A stretch of 64,000 nucleotides of DNA from the NCBI GenBank assembly GCA_050179645.1, contig JBFXEX010000010.1, positions 1 through 64,000 on the forward strand, read 5' to 3'. A model generated the notes under the pieces. It made no database searches, was not told the DNA's origin, and saw only the letters and a program-made list of their open reading frames with translations. The stretch is from VAZQ01 sp050179645. GTDB lineage: Bacteria > Pseudomonadota > Alphaproteobacteria > Rhizobiales > Xanthobacteraceae. The position numbers were made by a program, and so were the translations under genes. Each line of letters opens with the position of its first letter. Position 1 is the first letter of the stretch. Shown here piece by piece: positions 7,533 through 15,376 of the stretch.

Positions 7533-8039
7533 ACGTGCGCTGCTGAGGCCCATCACCGGCTGGCCGATACCGAGCGGTTGGCCGTCCACCAGCACGAACG
7601 CGACGCGGGCTGGCTTGCTGCTGCGATTCGCCCAGGCGTGGTTGGTGCCGCGCTGGATCATGATGTCTCCAGCCTTGAGCTTCACCGTCGAATTATCCAT
7701 GTCCATCTCGATCTCGCCCTCGATGACGATGACGTAGTCGATCGTCTCGGTGCGGTGCATGTGCGGATGGTTGCCGGGCGGGAAGTCGATCACGCAGAAC
7801 CGCGTGCCGTTGGCGGGCGGCGGCGTGCCGACGATGCGCGCACCCATGTCCTCGATGGCCTCGCCGACGCCGATGTCGGCGGGGTTCCGGTCGGTGATCC
7901 ACATCAGCGTGGAGCGTCCCTCCGCGCCCTTGTGGTTGGTTGCAGGCGCGTCGATCAGCACCTTGGCGACATTGTTCTTGTCGTGCCCGGTCACGACCCG
8001 GCGGATCGGCGGGAAGGAATTCCAGTGTTCGTTGGCCAT
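7530..8039 (-). CDS. Cupin domain-containing protein
   Basis: A 169-residue single-domain cupin. The first cupin motif is visible as PPGNHPHMHRTETIDYVIVIEGEIEM split over the barrel strands (residues about 92-117), and the second as GDIMIQRGTNHAWANRS (about 128-144). His residues in both are positioned as metal ligands. The ATG at 8039 is chosen because AGGGAGAG lies about 8 bases upstream; the frame is open for 25 more codons without such a site. The stop codon falls in the end of a dispersed inverted repeat. It sits next to the TTT receptor gene, so it may belong to the same small catabolic unit; the substrate is unknown. Confidence 0.85.
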   Translation of the reverse strand: MANEHWNSFPPIRRVVTGHDKNNVAKVLIDAPATNHKGAEGRSTLMWITDRNPADIGVGEAIEDMGARIVGTPPPANGTRFCVIDFPPGNHPHMHRTETIDYVIVIEGEIEMDMDNSTVKLKAGDIMIQRGTNHAWANRSSKPARVAFVLVDGQPLGIGQPVMGLSSAR

Positions 8040-8127
8040 GCAACGGCTCTCCCTGTGCTTCTTGTTGTTTACCTGCTCATTCCGGGCGCGCGTTTGCGCG
8101 AACCCGGTTTCCATAACCGTTTGGATT

Positions 8128-8544
8128 TCAGTCGCCGGTGAGGCGGTCGATGGCCCGGCGCTCCTGCTTGGTCGGCCGGCCGGTGCCCCGGTCGCGGACG
8201 GCGGACGGCGGCGCCGAAGTTCCGGCCGGCGCGGCTCCCGCGTCGGGAAGGATGTCCTCGCACAGGGCGCGCGCTTCGTCCGCAGAGCCCCGCCGCTCGG
8301 CGAACCCGACCACCTTCAGAACCCGCACGGTGCGGTCGAGCGCCACCGTCACGACATCTCCCGGCTTGACCGGCCGGCTCGCGGCATCGATGCGCTGAGC
8401 ATTGACGCGAACGTGCCCGGAGGCGGCAAGCGCGGCCGCCGCCTGGCGCGTGCGTACTACACGCGCATGCCACAGCCATTTGTCGATGCGCTGACGATCC
8501 AACCGAGCGGTGCCCCTAATTCGGCTCCTTGCTGTTCCCCTCAA
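8128..8544 (-). CDS. S4 domain RNA-binding protein (Hsp15/HslR-like)
   Basis: A 138-residue basic protein. The S4 RNA-binding domain occupies about residues 16-75: QRIDKWLWHARVVRTRQAA, then GHVRVNAQRIDAASRPVKPGDVV, the classic S4 helix-turn pattern also seen in Hsp15, which binds 50S subunits carrying stalled nascent chains. The C-terminus is a basic, Pro/Ala-rich tail ending RPTKQERRAIDRLTGD. Its first 29 bases overlap the 3' end of the helicase gene, so the two are probably translated in a coupled way. A TTG at codon 15 is an alternative start. The pair helicase plus S4 is conserved in Hyphomicrobiales. Confidence 0.9.
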   Translation of the reverse strand: MRGTARSRIRGTARLDRQRIDKWLWHARVVRTRQAAAALAASGHVRVNAQRIDAASRPVKPGDVVTVALDRTVRVLKVVGFAERRGSADEARALCEDILPDAGAAPAGTSAPPSAVRDRGTGRPTKQERRAIDRLTGD

Positions 8545-11500
8545 GCTGCGCCTTCAATGCGGCGAGCTTGGCAAACGGCGAATTCGGATCGGGCGCCTTG
8601 TCGCGCCGGTCGCCCCCCTCGCCGCGGCCTTTCATGTACTTCGCCCGAAGATCGGGGTCGCGATCCGGACGGTCGCCACGATCCTGACGGTTGCCTCGGT
8701 GGGAACGGCGTTCGGAACCGTCGGCGCGCTTCGACCACTCGGGACGATCGGGACGTGATGGCCGGCCGGTACGCTCGCCCCGCTCAGCTCCGTCGCGGCG
8801 TTCATGCCGCGGCCGATCGTGTGGCGGTCGCGCTTCCCCAACGGTCGTGTCCGCGCCAGGCGCACCCTGCGGGGCCGCGGCAATCGCGTCGGAAGCTGCG
8901 GCGCCCTCGCCTTGCGCGACGGCCGGAGCGGTTCCATCGGCCGCGACCGGCGGTGCGTGGAAGTCGCGGCGGCGGCCCGCCTCTCGCGGCGGGCGCTGCG
9001 GCCGCCGTTGCCGCCGCTGACCTTCCGGACGGCCCGGGCGCCAGACCTCGATCAGTTCGGGTTCTGCCGGCGGAGCCGCTTCGGCTGAATCAGCCGCCGC
9101 AGCTTCGGGGATCTCCGGGGCAATTGATTCGGCCGCAACAGCCTCCGTTGAGGCCATTTCGGCCGGAGCTGTTTCCGCCGAGGCGTCGGCCGCGACGGCT
9201 TCGTCCGAGCTGGAGACCGATTCGGGCGGCGGCGGCGCGGCGGCTGGTCCTTGTTCGGGAGCCGGAGCGTCCTCGACCATCGGGCTGTCGGCCGCGACCG
9301 CGGCAGCCTCAATCGCCGGCGCCAGATCGGGCGCCTCGGATTCGGCCGGGGCAGCTTCCGCCGTCCCCGCCAACGCCGCGTCGGCGTCCGCCGGCGCTTC
9401 GGCGGAAGCCCCCACTTCCGGCGCCAGTGCGGCCTCCGGAACGGAGCTGGCAGCTTCGTCTGCCGCGCCTGCGGGTGCCGGCGTCACCGGCGGTGGCTCG
9501 ACGGGCTTCGGCCGCTGCTCCATCCGGTAGCCCAACGCGCGCAGGATCGACGCGAATTCCTCGCCCGCGCAGCCGGCCAGCGAGGTCATTGCCGGCACCA
9601 CGGTGAAACCGAAACCGTCGATGGCGCCCGGCGGCCTGGGTCCGGGAGCACCGGGCCGCCATGCCAATGCCGGGCGGATGATGTCGGCGATGCGCTCCAG
9701 AATGTCGGCACGAACCGCCCGCTCGCCGCAAACCCGATAACCGGCGACACGATACAGCGTCCGGTCGACCTCCTTGTCGGCGGCGATCGAGGTGCGGCCG
9801 CTCTTGGCGAGTTGTTCGACCGCTTCGAGACCCTTGGATTCCGCCCCTGCATGCTTAAGCGCATAAAGCTGCGTCGCGAGCGCCCGCGGCGTCGGCTTGA
9901 GCAACGCCGGAATATAGATGTTGTAGGCGCCGAACCGCACACCGTATTTGCGCAAACCGGCGCGGGACGGCTGGTCGAGACCCTTGACGTCCTCGGCGAC
10001 CTTCTGCCGCTCCAGCACGCCGAGCGACTCGATGAGCTGGAACGCGATGCCGCGCGCCATGCCGGTGACGTCCTCGGCCGCGCCGAGGTGGAACAGCGGC
10101 GCCAGCACCTTTTCGATATGGGTCTTGAGCCAGAGGTCGAGCCGCGCCTGCACGGCATCCCGGGGCGGGCCGGTGAGATGCTCGTCGGCGATGATGCGCA
10201 CGCGCGGCTTGAGCACTTCCTCAGCGGCGACGAGCTTGCCGACTGCCTGCCCGAGCCACCGGATCGCCCCGTCCGACGCCAGCACGAGCTGCTCGTCGGA
10301 GGCTTGGGCGAGCTTCATTGCGCGCGCACCGATCTCGCCAGCAAGCGCCTTCTGCGCCGCGCCCGCGAGCGTGCGCGCTTCAGAACCGGCGGCCGACGCC
10401 GCGGGCGTAAAGACGAACCCGTCGAGCCGGCCGATGGCATGGCCCTCGACCACCACATCGCCGGTCTTGCTGATGTCGGTCTCGAGCCCGGTGTTCTCGC
10501 GCAGGCGCCGCATCAGCACGCTGGTGCGGCGATCGACAAACCGCTCGGCCAGCCGCTCGTGCAGCGCATCCGACAACTTATCCTCGACGGCACGCGTCAC
10601 GCCCTGCCAGTGCTCGGGGTCGGCGAGCCAGTCGGGCCGGTTGGCGGCAAACGTCCAGGTGCGGATGTGCGCGATGCGGTTCGACAGCGTGTCGATATCA
10701 CCGTCGGCCTTGTCGGCCTGCTCGATCTGCCGTGCGAACCAGTCGGTTGGGATCGTGCCCTCACGCATCAGGAAGCCGTAGAGCGTGGTCACGAGCTCCG
10801 CATGAGTGGCCGGCGAAATCTTCCGGTAGTCCGGAACCTGGCACACATCCCATAGACGCTCGACCGCGAACCGGGTTGTCGCGAACGTCCGGGCCTCGTC
10901 GTCGCGCGAGGCGTGCTCCAACACCAGGATGTCTTCGGCAATCGGCGCGCGGGTGAGCCCGCTTTCGGTAGGCGTCTCGGCGAGCGACGCCTGCAGGGCG
11001 CCCAGCGAGGCGAAGTCGAGCGCAGCGTTGCGCCACTGCAGAACCCGAATCGGCTCGAAGCTGTGGCTTTCCAGCGCCTGCGCCAGCTCGGTTTCGAATG
11101 GCGGGCAACGGCCGGTGGTACCGAAGCTGCCGTCGCGGTTGGCGCGGCCGGCGCGACCGGCGATCTGCGCAAGTTCGGCCGGATTGAGCTTGCGGAACTG
11201 ATAACCATCGAACTTGCGATCGGACGCAAACGCAACGTGATCGACGTCAAGATTGAGTCCCATGCCGATGGCGTCGGTCGCGACCAGATAGTCGACGTCG
11301 CCCGATTGATAGAGCGCCACCTGCGCGTTGCGGGTGCGGGGCGACAGCGAGCCGAGCACCACGGCGGCACCGCCGCGCTGGCGGCGGATCAGTTCGGCGA
11401 TGGAGTAGACCTCCTCGGCCGAGAACGCCACGATCGCACTACGGCGCGGCAGCCGGGTCAGCTTCTTCTCGCCCGCAAAGGTGAGCTGCGACAGCCGTGG

Positions 11501-11974
11501 CCGCGTCAGCACATGCGCACCGGGCAGGAGCTTCTCGACCATGGGCCGCACGGTTGCGGCGCCGAGCACCAGCGTTTCCTCGCGCCCACGGCGGTTGAGC
11601 ATGCGGTCGGTGAAGACGTGGCCGCGCTCGAGATCGGCACCGAGTTGAACTTCGTCGATTGCCACAAATGCCACGTCGAGTTCGCGCGGCATCGCCTCGA
11701 CGGTCGAAACCCAGAACCGCGGATTCGGAGGTTTGATCTTCTCCTCGCCGGTGATCAGCGCGACATTCTCGGCGCCGACTCGCTCGACGCACTTGTTGTA
11801 GACCTCACGCGCGAGCAGCCGCAGCGGCAGGCCGATGATGCCCGACGAGTGAGCGAGCATGCGCTCGATCGCCAGATGAGTCTTGCCGGTATTGGTCGGC
11901 CCCAGCACGGCCGTGACCCCGGCGCCGCGGGCACCGCTGCTGCGAGTGGATGGCGAAGAGAATGAAATTGGCAT
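8516..11974 (-). CDS. SUV3-like DExH RNA helicase with long disordered tail
   Basis: A 1152-residue protein. Walker A is GPTNTGKT at residues 25-32, the DExH-type box is IDEVQLG near 108, and the second RecA domain contains motif V (ATDAIGMGLNLDV) and motif VI (QIAGRAGR). The middle carries the SUV3 C-terminal helical domains. From about residue 818 the protein changes to Ala/Pro/Glu-rich sequence, then to an Arg/Gly/Asp-rich stretch with many RR, RPDR and DRPDRD units, typical of a disordered RNA-binding tail. Mitochondrial SUV3 unwinds RNA for degradation; the bacterial role is probably RNA turnover or ribosome-related. ATG at 11974 is used; a TTG lies one codon earlier. Confidence 0.93.
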   Translation of the reverse strand: MPISFSSPSTRSSGARGAGVTAVLGPTNTGKTHLAIERMLAHSSGIIGLPLRLLAREVYNKCVERVGAENVALITGEEKIKPPNPRFWVSTVEAMPRELDVAFVAIDEVQLGADLERGHVFTDRMLNRRGREETLVLGAATVRPMVEKLLPGAHVLTRPRLSQLTFAGEKKLTRLPRRSAIVAFSAEEVYSIAELIRRQRGGAAVVLGSLSPRTRNAQVALYQSGDVDYLVATDAIGMGLNLDVDHVAFASDRKFDGYQFRKLNPAELAQIAGRAGRANRDGSFGTTGRCPPFETELAQALESHSFEPIRVLQWRNAALDFASLGALQASLAETPTESGLTRAPIAEDILVLEHASRDDEARTFATTRFAVERLWDVCQVPDYRKISPATHAELVTTLYGFLMREGTIPTDWFARQIEQADKADGDIDTLSNRIAHIRTWTFAANRPDWLADPEHWQGVTRAVEDKLSDALHERLAERFVDRRTSVLMRRLRENTGLETDISKTGDVVVEGHAIGRLDGFVFTPAASAAGSEARTLAGAAQKALAGEIGARAMKLAQASDEQLVLASDGAIRWLGQAVGKLVAAEEVLKPRVRIIADEHLTGPPRDAVQARLDLWLKTHIEKVLAPLFHLGAAEDVTGMARGIAFQLIESLGVLERQKVAEDVKGLDQPSRAGLRKYGVRFGAYNIYIPALLKPTPRALATQLYALKHAGAESKGLEAVEQLAKSGRTSIAADKEVDRTLYRVAGYRVCGERAVRADILERIADIIRPALAWRPGAPGPRPPGAIDGFGFTVVPAMTSLAGCAGEEFASILRALGYRMEQRPKPVEPPPVTPAPAGAADEAASSVPEAALAPEVGASAEAPADADAALAGTAEAAPAESEAPDLAPAIEAAAVAADSPMVEDAPAPEQGPAAAPPPPESVSSSDEAVAADASAETAPAEMASTEAVAAESIAPEIPEAAAADSAEAAPPAEPELIEVWRPGRPEGQRRQRRPQRPPREAGRRRDFHAPPVAADGTAPAVAQGEGAAASDAIAAAPQGAPGADTTVGEARPPHDRPRHERRDGAERGERTGRPSRPDRPEWSKRADGSERRSHRGNRQDRGDRPDRDPDLRAKYMKGRGEGGDRRDKAPDPNSPFAKLAALKAQLEGNSKEPN

Positions 11975-12032
11975 CAAAGATCCGTTGTCCCCTGCATGCG
12001 CGGGCTCTTCCGCGCGCCGCCAGCCGGCGGCT

Positions 12033-12192
12033 AGTGTTCCGATTCCGAAGGTCGCATCATTCTGCCGAGCGCCCGTTTGCGAACTTCGGAATTGAAGGAC
12101 ACTTGCAACTTAGTGATCGAGTGTGACTTGGCTCAGAGGTCCGCATGTTGAATCGGCCTCAAGAATGATGCGGACTTCTGAACCGCCACACT
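12033..12192. repeat. Composite inverted repeat, copy 2 (inverted orientation)
   Basis: Module A (12033-12104) has arms AGTGTTCCGATTCCGAAG and CTTCGGAATTGAAGGACACT. Module B (12121-12192) has arms ending AGGTCCGCAT and ATGCGGACTTCTGAACC. Read on the minus strand the order is B-linker-A, with linker TCGATCACTAAGTTGCAA, which aligns with the linker at 7453-7469. It lies upstream of the helicase gene. Confidence 0.85.
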
Positions 12193-12841
12193 GGCGAGCC
12201 AGCGCGTTCGACGCGGCGTCGGATCCGTCCGGCCATCAGGGGGATCGAAATCAAGGAGTTGCCTTATGCGCAGCGACACTCTGTAAAGACCGCCTCGACC
12301 TTTGCATCGGCCGCAGCGCGTCGCATCTCGCTGCTCGGAGCGTCGTCTTGTTCGGCACTATGATAATCGTCCTGCCGGCCGTCTTCAATTCAATCCCCCG
12401 CCTCCTGCCCGGTCGCCGAGCCCGCTCAGATCGCCCCCTAACGGACCTGGCCAAGCGCTTGATCGCGCCCCACTTCGTCCGTCCGGTATGCCCTGCGGGG
12501 CCGCAGCCACAGCGCGTCGGATCGTCGCGTCGGCAATCCCTGACGCCGCACCCCCGGACTGTTTCACTTCCCCGCGCCAGAACTAAACCACGAAATCTGT
12601 GCCAGATTGCGACGGGGAAAAGGCCGGTGCAGGCCGGTGGAAGGGTTTGTGCTTAAGCTGTGGAACGAGTCTCGAACGAAACGCGCCCGAATCGCTGACT
12701 CCGGGCTTGTACAGATTCGTTCACGGCCATATCTGGCGCGTCGGCTCAGACCTACCCCAACATCGTGTATTGGCGGAATCATGAGGCCTGACGAAGACGT
12801 GGCGAAACATTAATTCAACCGCAGATTTCCGCGGCAATACT
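12193..12841. other. Long gap without a supported gene
   Basis: About 650 bases between the composite repeat and the DUF3108 gene. Open frames exist on both strands but show no recognisable domain or plausible codon pattern. One good ribosome site (AAGGAG near 12255) precedes ATG-CGC-AGC-GAC-ACT-CTG-TAA, which would encode only six residues. The stretch has no convincing tRNA, terminator or repeat. It may be the remains of a lost gene. Confidence 0.6.
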
Positions 12842-13693
12842 CTACTGCGCCTTGGCGGACGTGCTCGGCTTTCCAGGCTGCGGCGTCGAGACAAACTGCG
12901 TCGCCTGCATCAAGCCGGTTCCAATCGGCGTCGGGACCGCGACCCGGTACGGCGCCAGCACCCGAGTGCCAGCGATCGGCGCCAGTGTCGCCTCGATCTC
13001 GCGCAGATTGGCGAGATATTGAATGGGCGCGCGATCCGGCACATGGCCGGCAATCGGCGAGAAGATCACCGAGCAGACCACCGCCTTGCCATGGTAGCCC
13101 TTCTCGGCCTTGACCTGCTCGATGCGCTTGAAGGTCAGGTGCAGATCGTATCGCATGCGGCCGTCGAAGATCGCGAGCTTCCGCGCGCAGGCGTCCCGCG
13201 TGATCAGTGTGCCGGTTCCCGGCACGTAGAACAGCGACGCGCTCATCGGATCAATCACGCCGCGGCGGTGTGCTTCGGTGAGCGGCACCCGGTTCGGCGC
13301 GGGCGGCATTTTCGGCTCGGCCGCAAACTCGCGCACCGCGCCGCCGCCGATTGTCATCCGCACGTCGTTGTATTTCCGGTCGGTGAAGATGCTCGACCGG
13401 AAGGTTCCGGGGAACACCTGCCCATCCACGATGGTGCCGCGCGCGACGCTCTGGCCGCGCCCGCCGGCCAAGACGCGCATCAGCCCGGCGGTCTGGCCGC
13501 TGGCCGACGAGTTGAAATGATCGTCGCCTACGTCGATGACCCAGCTGCCGCGTCCGACCGGGATGCCCGCCAGCGTGAAATCGTAGCGGGCGTCGAGCTT
13601 ACCTTGGGCGTGAGCCGGGGCCGGGATCGCCACCGCGAACGAAACCGCCAGCGTCGCCTGCCGGACCGCGCTTCGAATGCCGCTGAACGTCAA
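12842..13693 (-). CDS. DUF3108 domain-containing exported protein
   Basis: About 283 residues from a TTG start at 13693 that has AGGGAA six bases upstream. The frame is open to an ATG at 13837, but that extension would run almost up to the promoter of rpmB and lacks a ribosome site. The N-terminus has a signal peptide (RQATLAVSFAVAIPAPAHAQ). The mature part shows the DUF3108 pattern: LDARYDFTLAGIPVGRGSWVIDVGDD, then GTFRSSIFTDRKYNDVRMTI and RMRYDLHLTFKRIEQVKA. The fold is a beta-rich, probably periplasmic or outer-membrane-facing barrel; the function of this family is not established. Likely monocistronic. Confidence 0.85.
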   Translation of the reverse strand: MTFSGIRSAVRQATLAVSFAVAIPAPAHAQGKLDARYDFTLAGIPVGRGSWVIDVGDDHFNSSASGQTAGLMRVLAGGRGQSVARGTIVDGQVFPGTFRSSIFTDRKYNDVRMTIGGGAVREFAAEPKMPPAPNRVPLTEAHRRGVIDPMSASLFYVPGTGTLITRDACARKLAIFDGRMRYDLHLTFKRIEQVKAEKGYHGKAVVCSVIFSPIAGHVPDRAPIQYLANLREIEATLAPIAGTRVLAPYRVAVPTPIGTGLMQATQFVSTPQPGKPSTSAKAQ

Positions 13694-13842
13694 GACAGTT
13701 CCCTGGCGACGCAACCGACCCCCTTGATCGGCGAAAACCGACGCACCCGCAGAATTGCCGGGCCATCGTGACCCGAACAAGGCAGATTCCAATTCCCAGC
13801 ATCCCCTTGGCGCCTCGCCGCGGCGAAAAACCGCCATTCGGC

Positions 13843-13871
13843 TTGACGGCTCCGGACGCGCTCACTATAGG
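13843..13871 (+). promoter_or_regulatory. Putative sigma-70 promoter of rpmB
   Basis: TTGACG at 13843-13848 and TATAGG at 13866-13871 are separated by exactly 17 bases, a near-consensus housekeeping promoter. It points at rpmB, leaving a leader of about 118 bases. Confidence 0.7.
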
Positions 13872-13995
13872 TCCGGCGGCTTTAGGGAAACCCTGGTTTT
13901 CAGGATCCGCCGGCCGAGATCGCATCAGGTTGGTCCGGCATCCATGCCTGCCAGACGGGCTTTGGCAGACAACCGATCGATTTTGAGGTGTTACC

Positions 13996-14307
13996 ATGTC
14001 ACGGCGATGCGAACTGACCAGCAAGGGCGTGCAGGTCGGGCACAAGGTGAGCCACTCCAACCGCAAGACCAAGCGGCGGTTCCTGCCCAACCTGCTCAAC
14101 GTCACCTTGATGTCCGACGCGCTCGGCCGCTCGGTCAAATTCCGCGTCTCGGCGCACGCCTTCAAGACCGTCGACCACCGCGGCGGGCTCGACGCGTTCC
14201 TGCTTAAGGCCAAGGACGAGGAATTGTCCGTCAAGGCGCTCGAACTCAAGCGCCAGATCCGCAAGAAGCGCGCCGAAACCGCCCCGAAACCCGACGCGGC
14301 GGCGTAA
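13996..14307 (+). CDS. rpmB: 50S ribosomal protein L28
   Basis: A 103-residue protein that opens with MSRRCELTSKGVQVGHKVSHSNRKT in the characteristic L28 form and continues with RRFLPNLLNVTLMSDALGR, all typical of the alphaproteobacterial protein. It binds 23S rRNA in the large subunit. GAGGTG lies about 8 bases before the ATG. The C-terminal part after about residue 70 is Lys/Arg/Ala-rich, as usual for this group. The gene has its own strong-looking promoter at 13843-13871 and is probably transcribed alone; a convergent gene starts 10 bases after its stop. Confidence 0.98.
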   Translation: MSRRCELTSKGVQVGHKVSHSNRKTKRRFLPNLLNVTLMSDALGRSVKFRVSAHAFKTVDHRGGLDAFLLKAKDEELSVKALELKRQIRKKRAETAPKPDAAA

Positions 14308-14317
14308 CGCCGGTCGA

Positions 14318-15376
14318 TCACGGCACCGCCAGCGTGAACTGCAGCAGCAGCGTACGCTGGATGATTGAGAAATTGTCGTCCGAGATCAGGGTCAGCACGA
14401 TTTCGCCGCCCGCGCCGCGGTGAACGCTCAGCCCCTCCATGTTGTCGATCTCGTAGCCGAGATCGACCTCGAACAGTACCGATCCTTCGAGCACCGCGTC
14501 TGGCCGCACCTCCGCCAGCGCCACCCGCCGCACCCGCAGCCAGAGCCCGCCGGTCCAGCTGAACTTGCGTTCCAGCAGCAGGAGGTCGCCGCCCGGCAAT
14601 AGCGCGGCATCGCTGATGTCGAAGTCCGCAATCCGCCGCACCGTGAAGCTGCCGGACTTCGGACCGCCGATCAGGAAGCCGCGGATGTTGCCGTCCTTGT
14701 CGAGACCGCGCTCCGAGAATGCGATCAGCGTTCCGGCGAGCGGCAATCCTCGCGGCACGAATATCAGCGACTCGACCCCCCGGTTGCTCGGCAGCGACCG
14801 CATGGCGGCCGGCACGGCAATCGGCGTCGCGCGGGCCAGCAACCCGTCGCGGCCGTAGTTGAAGCGCACGATCCGGTGGACCCGCTCGATTGCGACGTAG
14901 AAGGTGCCACCATCCTGTGCGATCGCCTCGGTGTCATACCAGCCGCGTGCCGCGAGCGTGCGGCCGTCCGGCCCCAGCATCGGCGCGATTTCGGCGTCCG
15001 CGATCCCTGCCGGACGCGTACCGTCGTAGACGAGCCGGCCGCGAAGCCACCAGGCCTTGTCGGTGAGCGCGATGAAGTCTGCGCCGCCGGCCTCGACCTT
15101 CAGGGCCGAGATGCCGCCGAAATGGCGGGACGACGAACTGAGGATCAGCCCGCCGCGGAATTCGAGCGGTCCGAACTGGCGACGCGACGGATCCCGGACC
15201 TCGAACCCCGCCAGCGGCCGCGCCTGGATGTCGACCGCGACGGGGGCCTCCGGCGCCGGCGCGGCGGTTGCTGGTCGCGGCGCGCCTATCAACACGGTCG
15301 CGCCGGCCAGCAGCCCCGTCAGAACGCGCCGCCGGCTGGTCTCTCCGACACCGGAGTGCCGGGGCTCGTCGATCAC
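14318..15376 (-). CDS. Phytase-like esterase family exported protein
   Basis: A 352-residue protein read from a GTG at 15376 that shares bases GTGA with the stop of cobT, which indicates translational coupling. The N-terminus SRRRVLTGLLAGATVLIG looks like a Tat signal. The mature part matches the 'esterase-like activity of phytase' family: GPLEFRGGLILSSSSRHFGGISAL, DGRTLAARGWYDTEAIA, NRGVESLIFVPRG, and the closing YEIDNMEGLSVH and LISDDNFS, with acidic residues placed as in the beta-propeller calcium sites. The substrate is unknown. Its place after cobT is common in this order of bacteria and need not imply a role in cobalamin synthesis. Confidence 0.88.
   Translation of the reverse strand: MIDEPRHSGVGETSRRRVLTGLLAGATVLIGAPRPATAAPAPEAPVAVDIQARPLAGFEVRDPSRRQFGPLEFRGGLILSSSSRHFGGISALKVEAGGADFIALTDKAWWLRGRLVYDGTRPAGIADAEIAPMLGPDGRTLAARGWYDTEAIAQDGGTFYVAIERVHRIVRFNYGRDGLLARATPIAVPAAMRSLPSNRGVESLIFVPRGLPLAGTLIAFSERGLDKDGNIRGFLIGGPKSGSFTVRRIADFDISDAALLPGGDLLLLERKFSWTGGLWLRVRRVALAEVRPDAVLEGSVLFEVDLGYEIDNMEGLSVHRGAGGEIVLTLISDDNFSIIQRTLLLQFTLAVP

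Noticed and set aside
7750..9606. Long plus-strand open frame of 618 codons over the cupin, S4 and helicase genes
   Set aside because: It is antisense to genes with clear domains. Long antisense frames are expected in GC-rich DNA, and this one is Arg/Pro-rich with no domain.
12123..12656. Plus-strand open frame of 177 codons in the gap after the helicase
   Set aside because: Begins inside the composite repeat, has no good ribosome site and is low in plausible codon usage.
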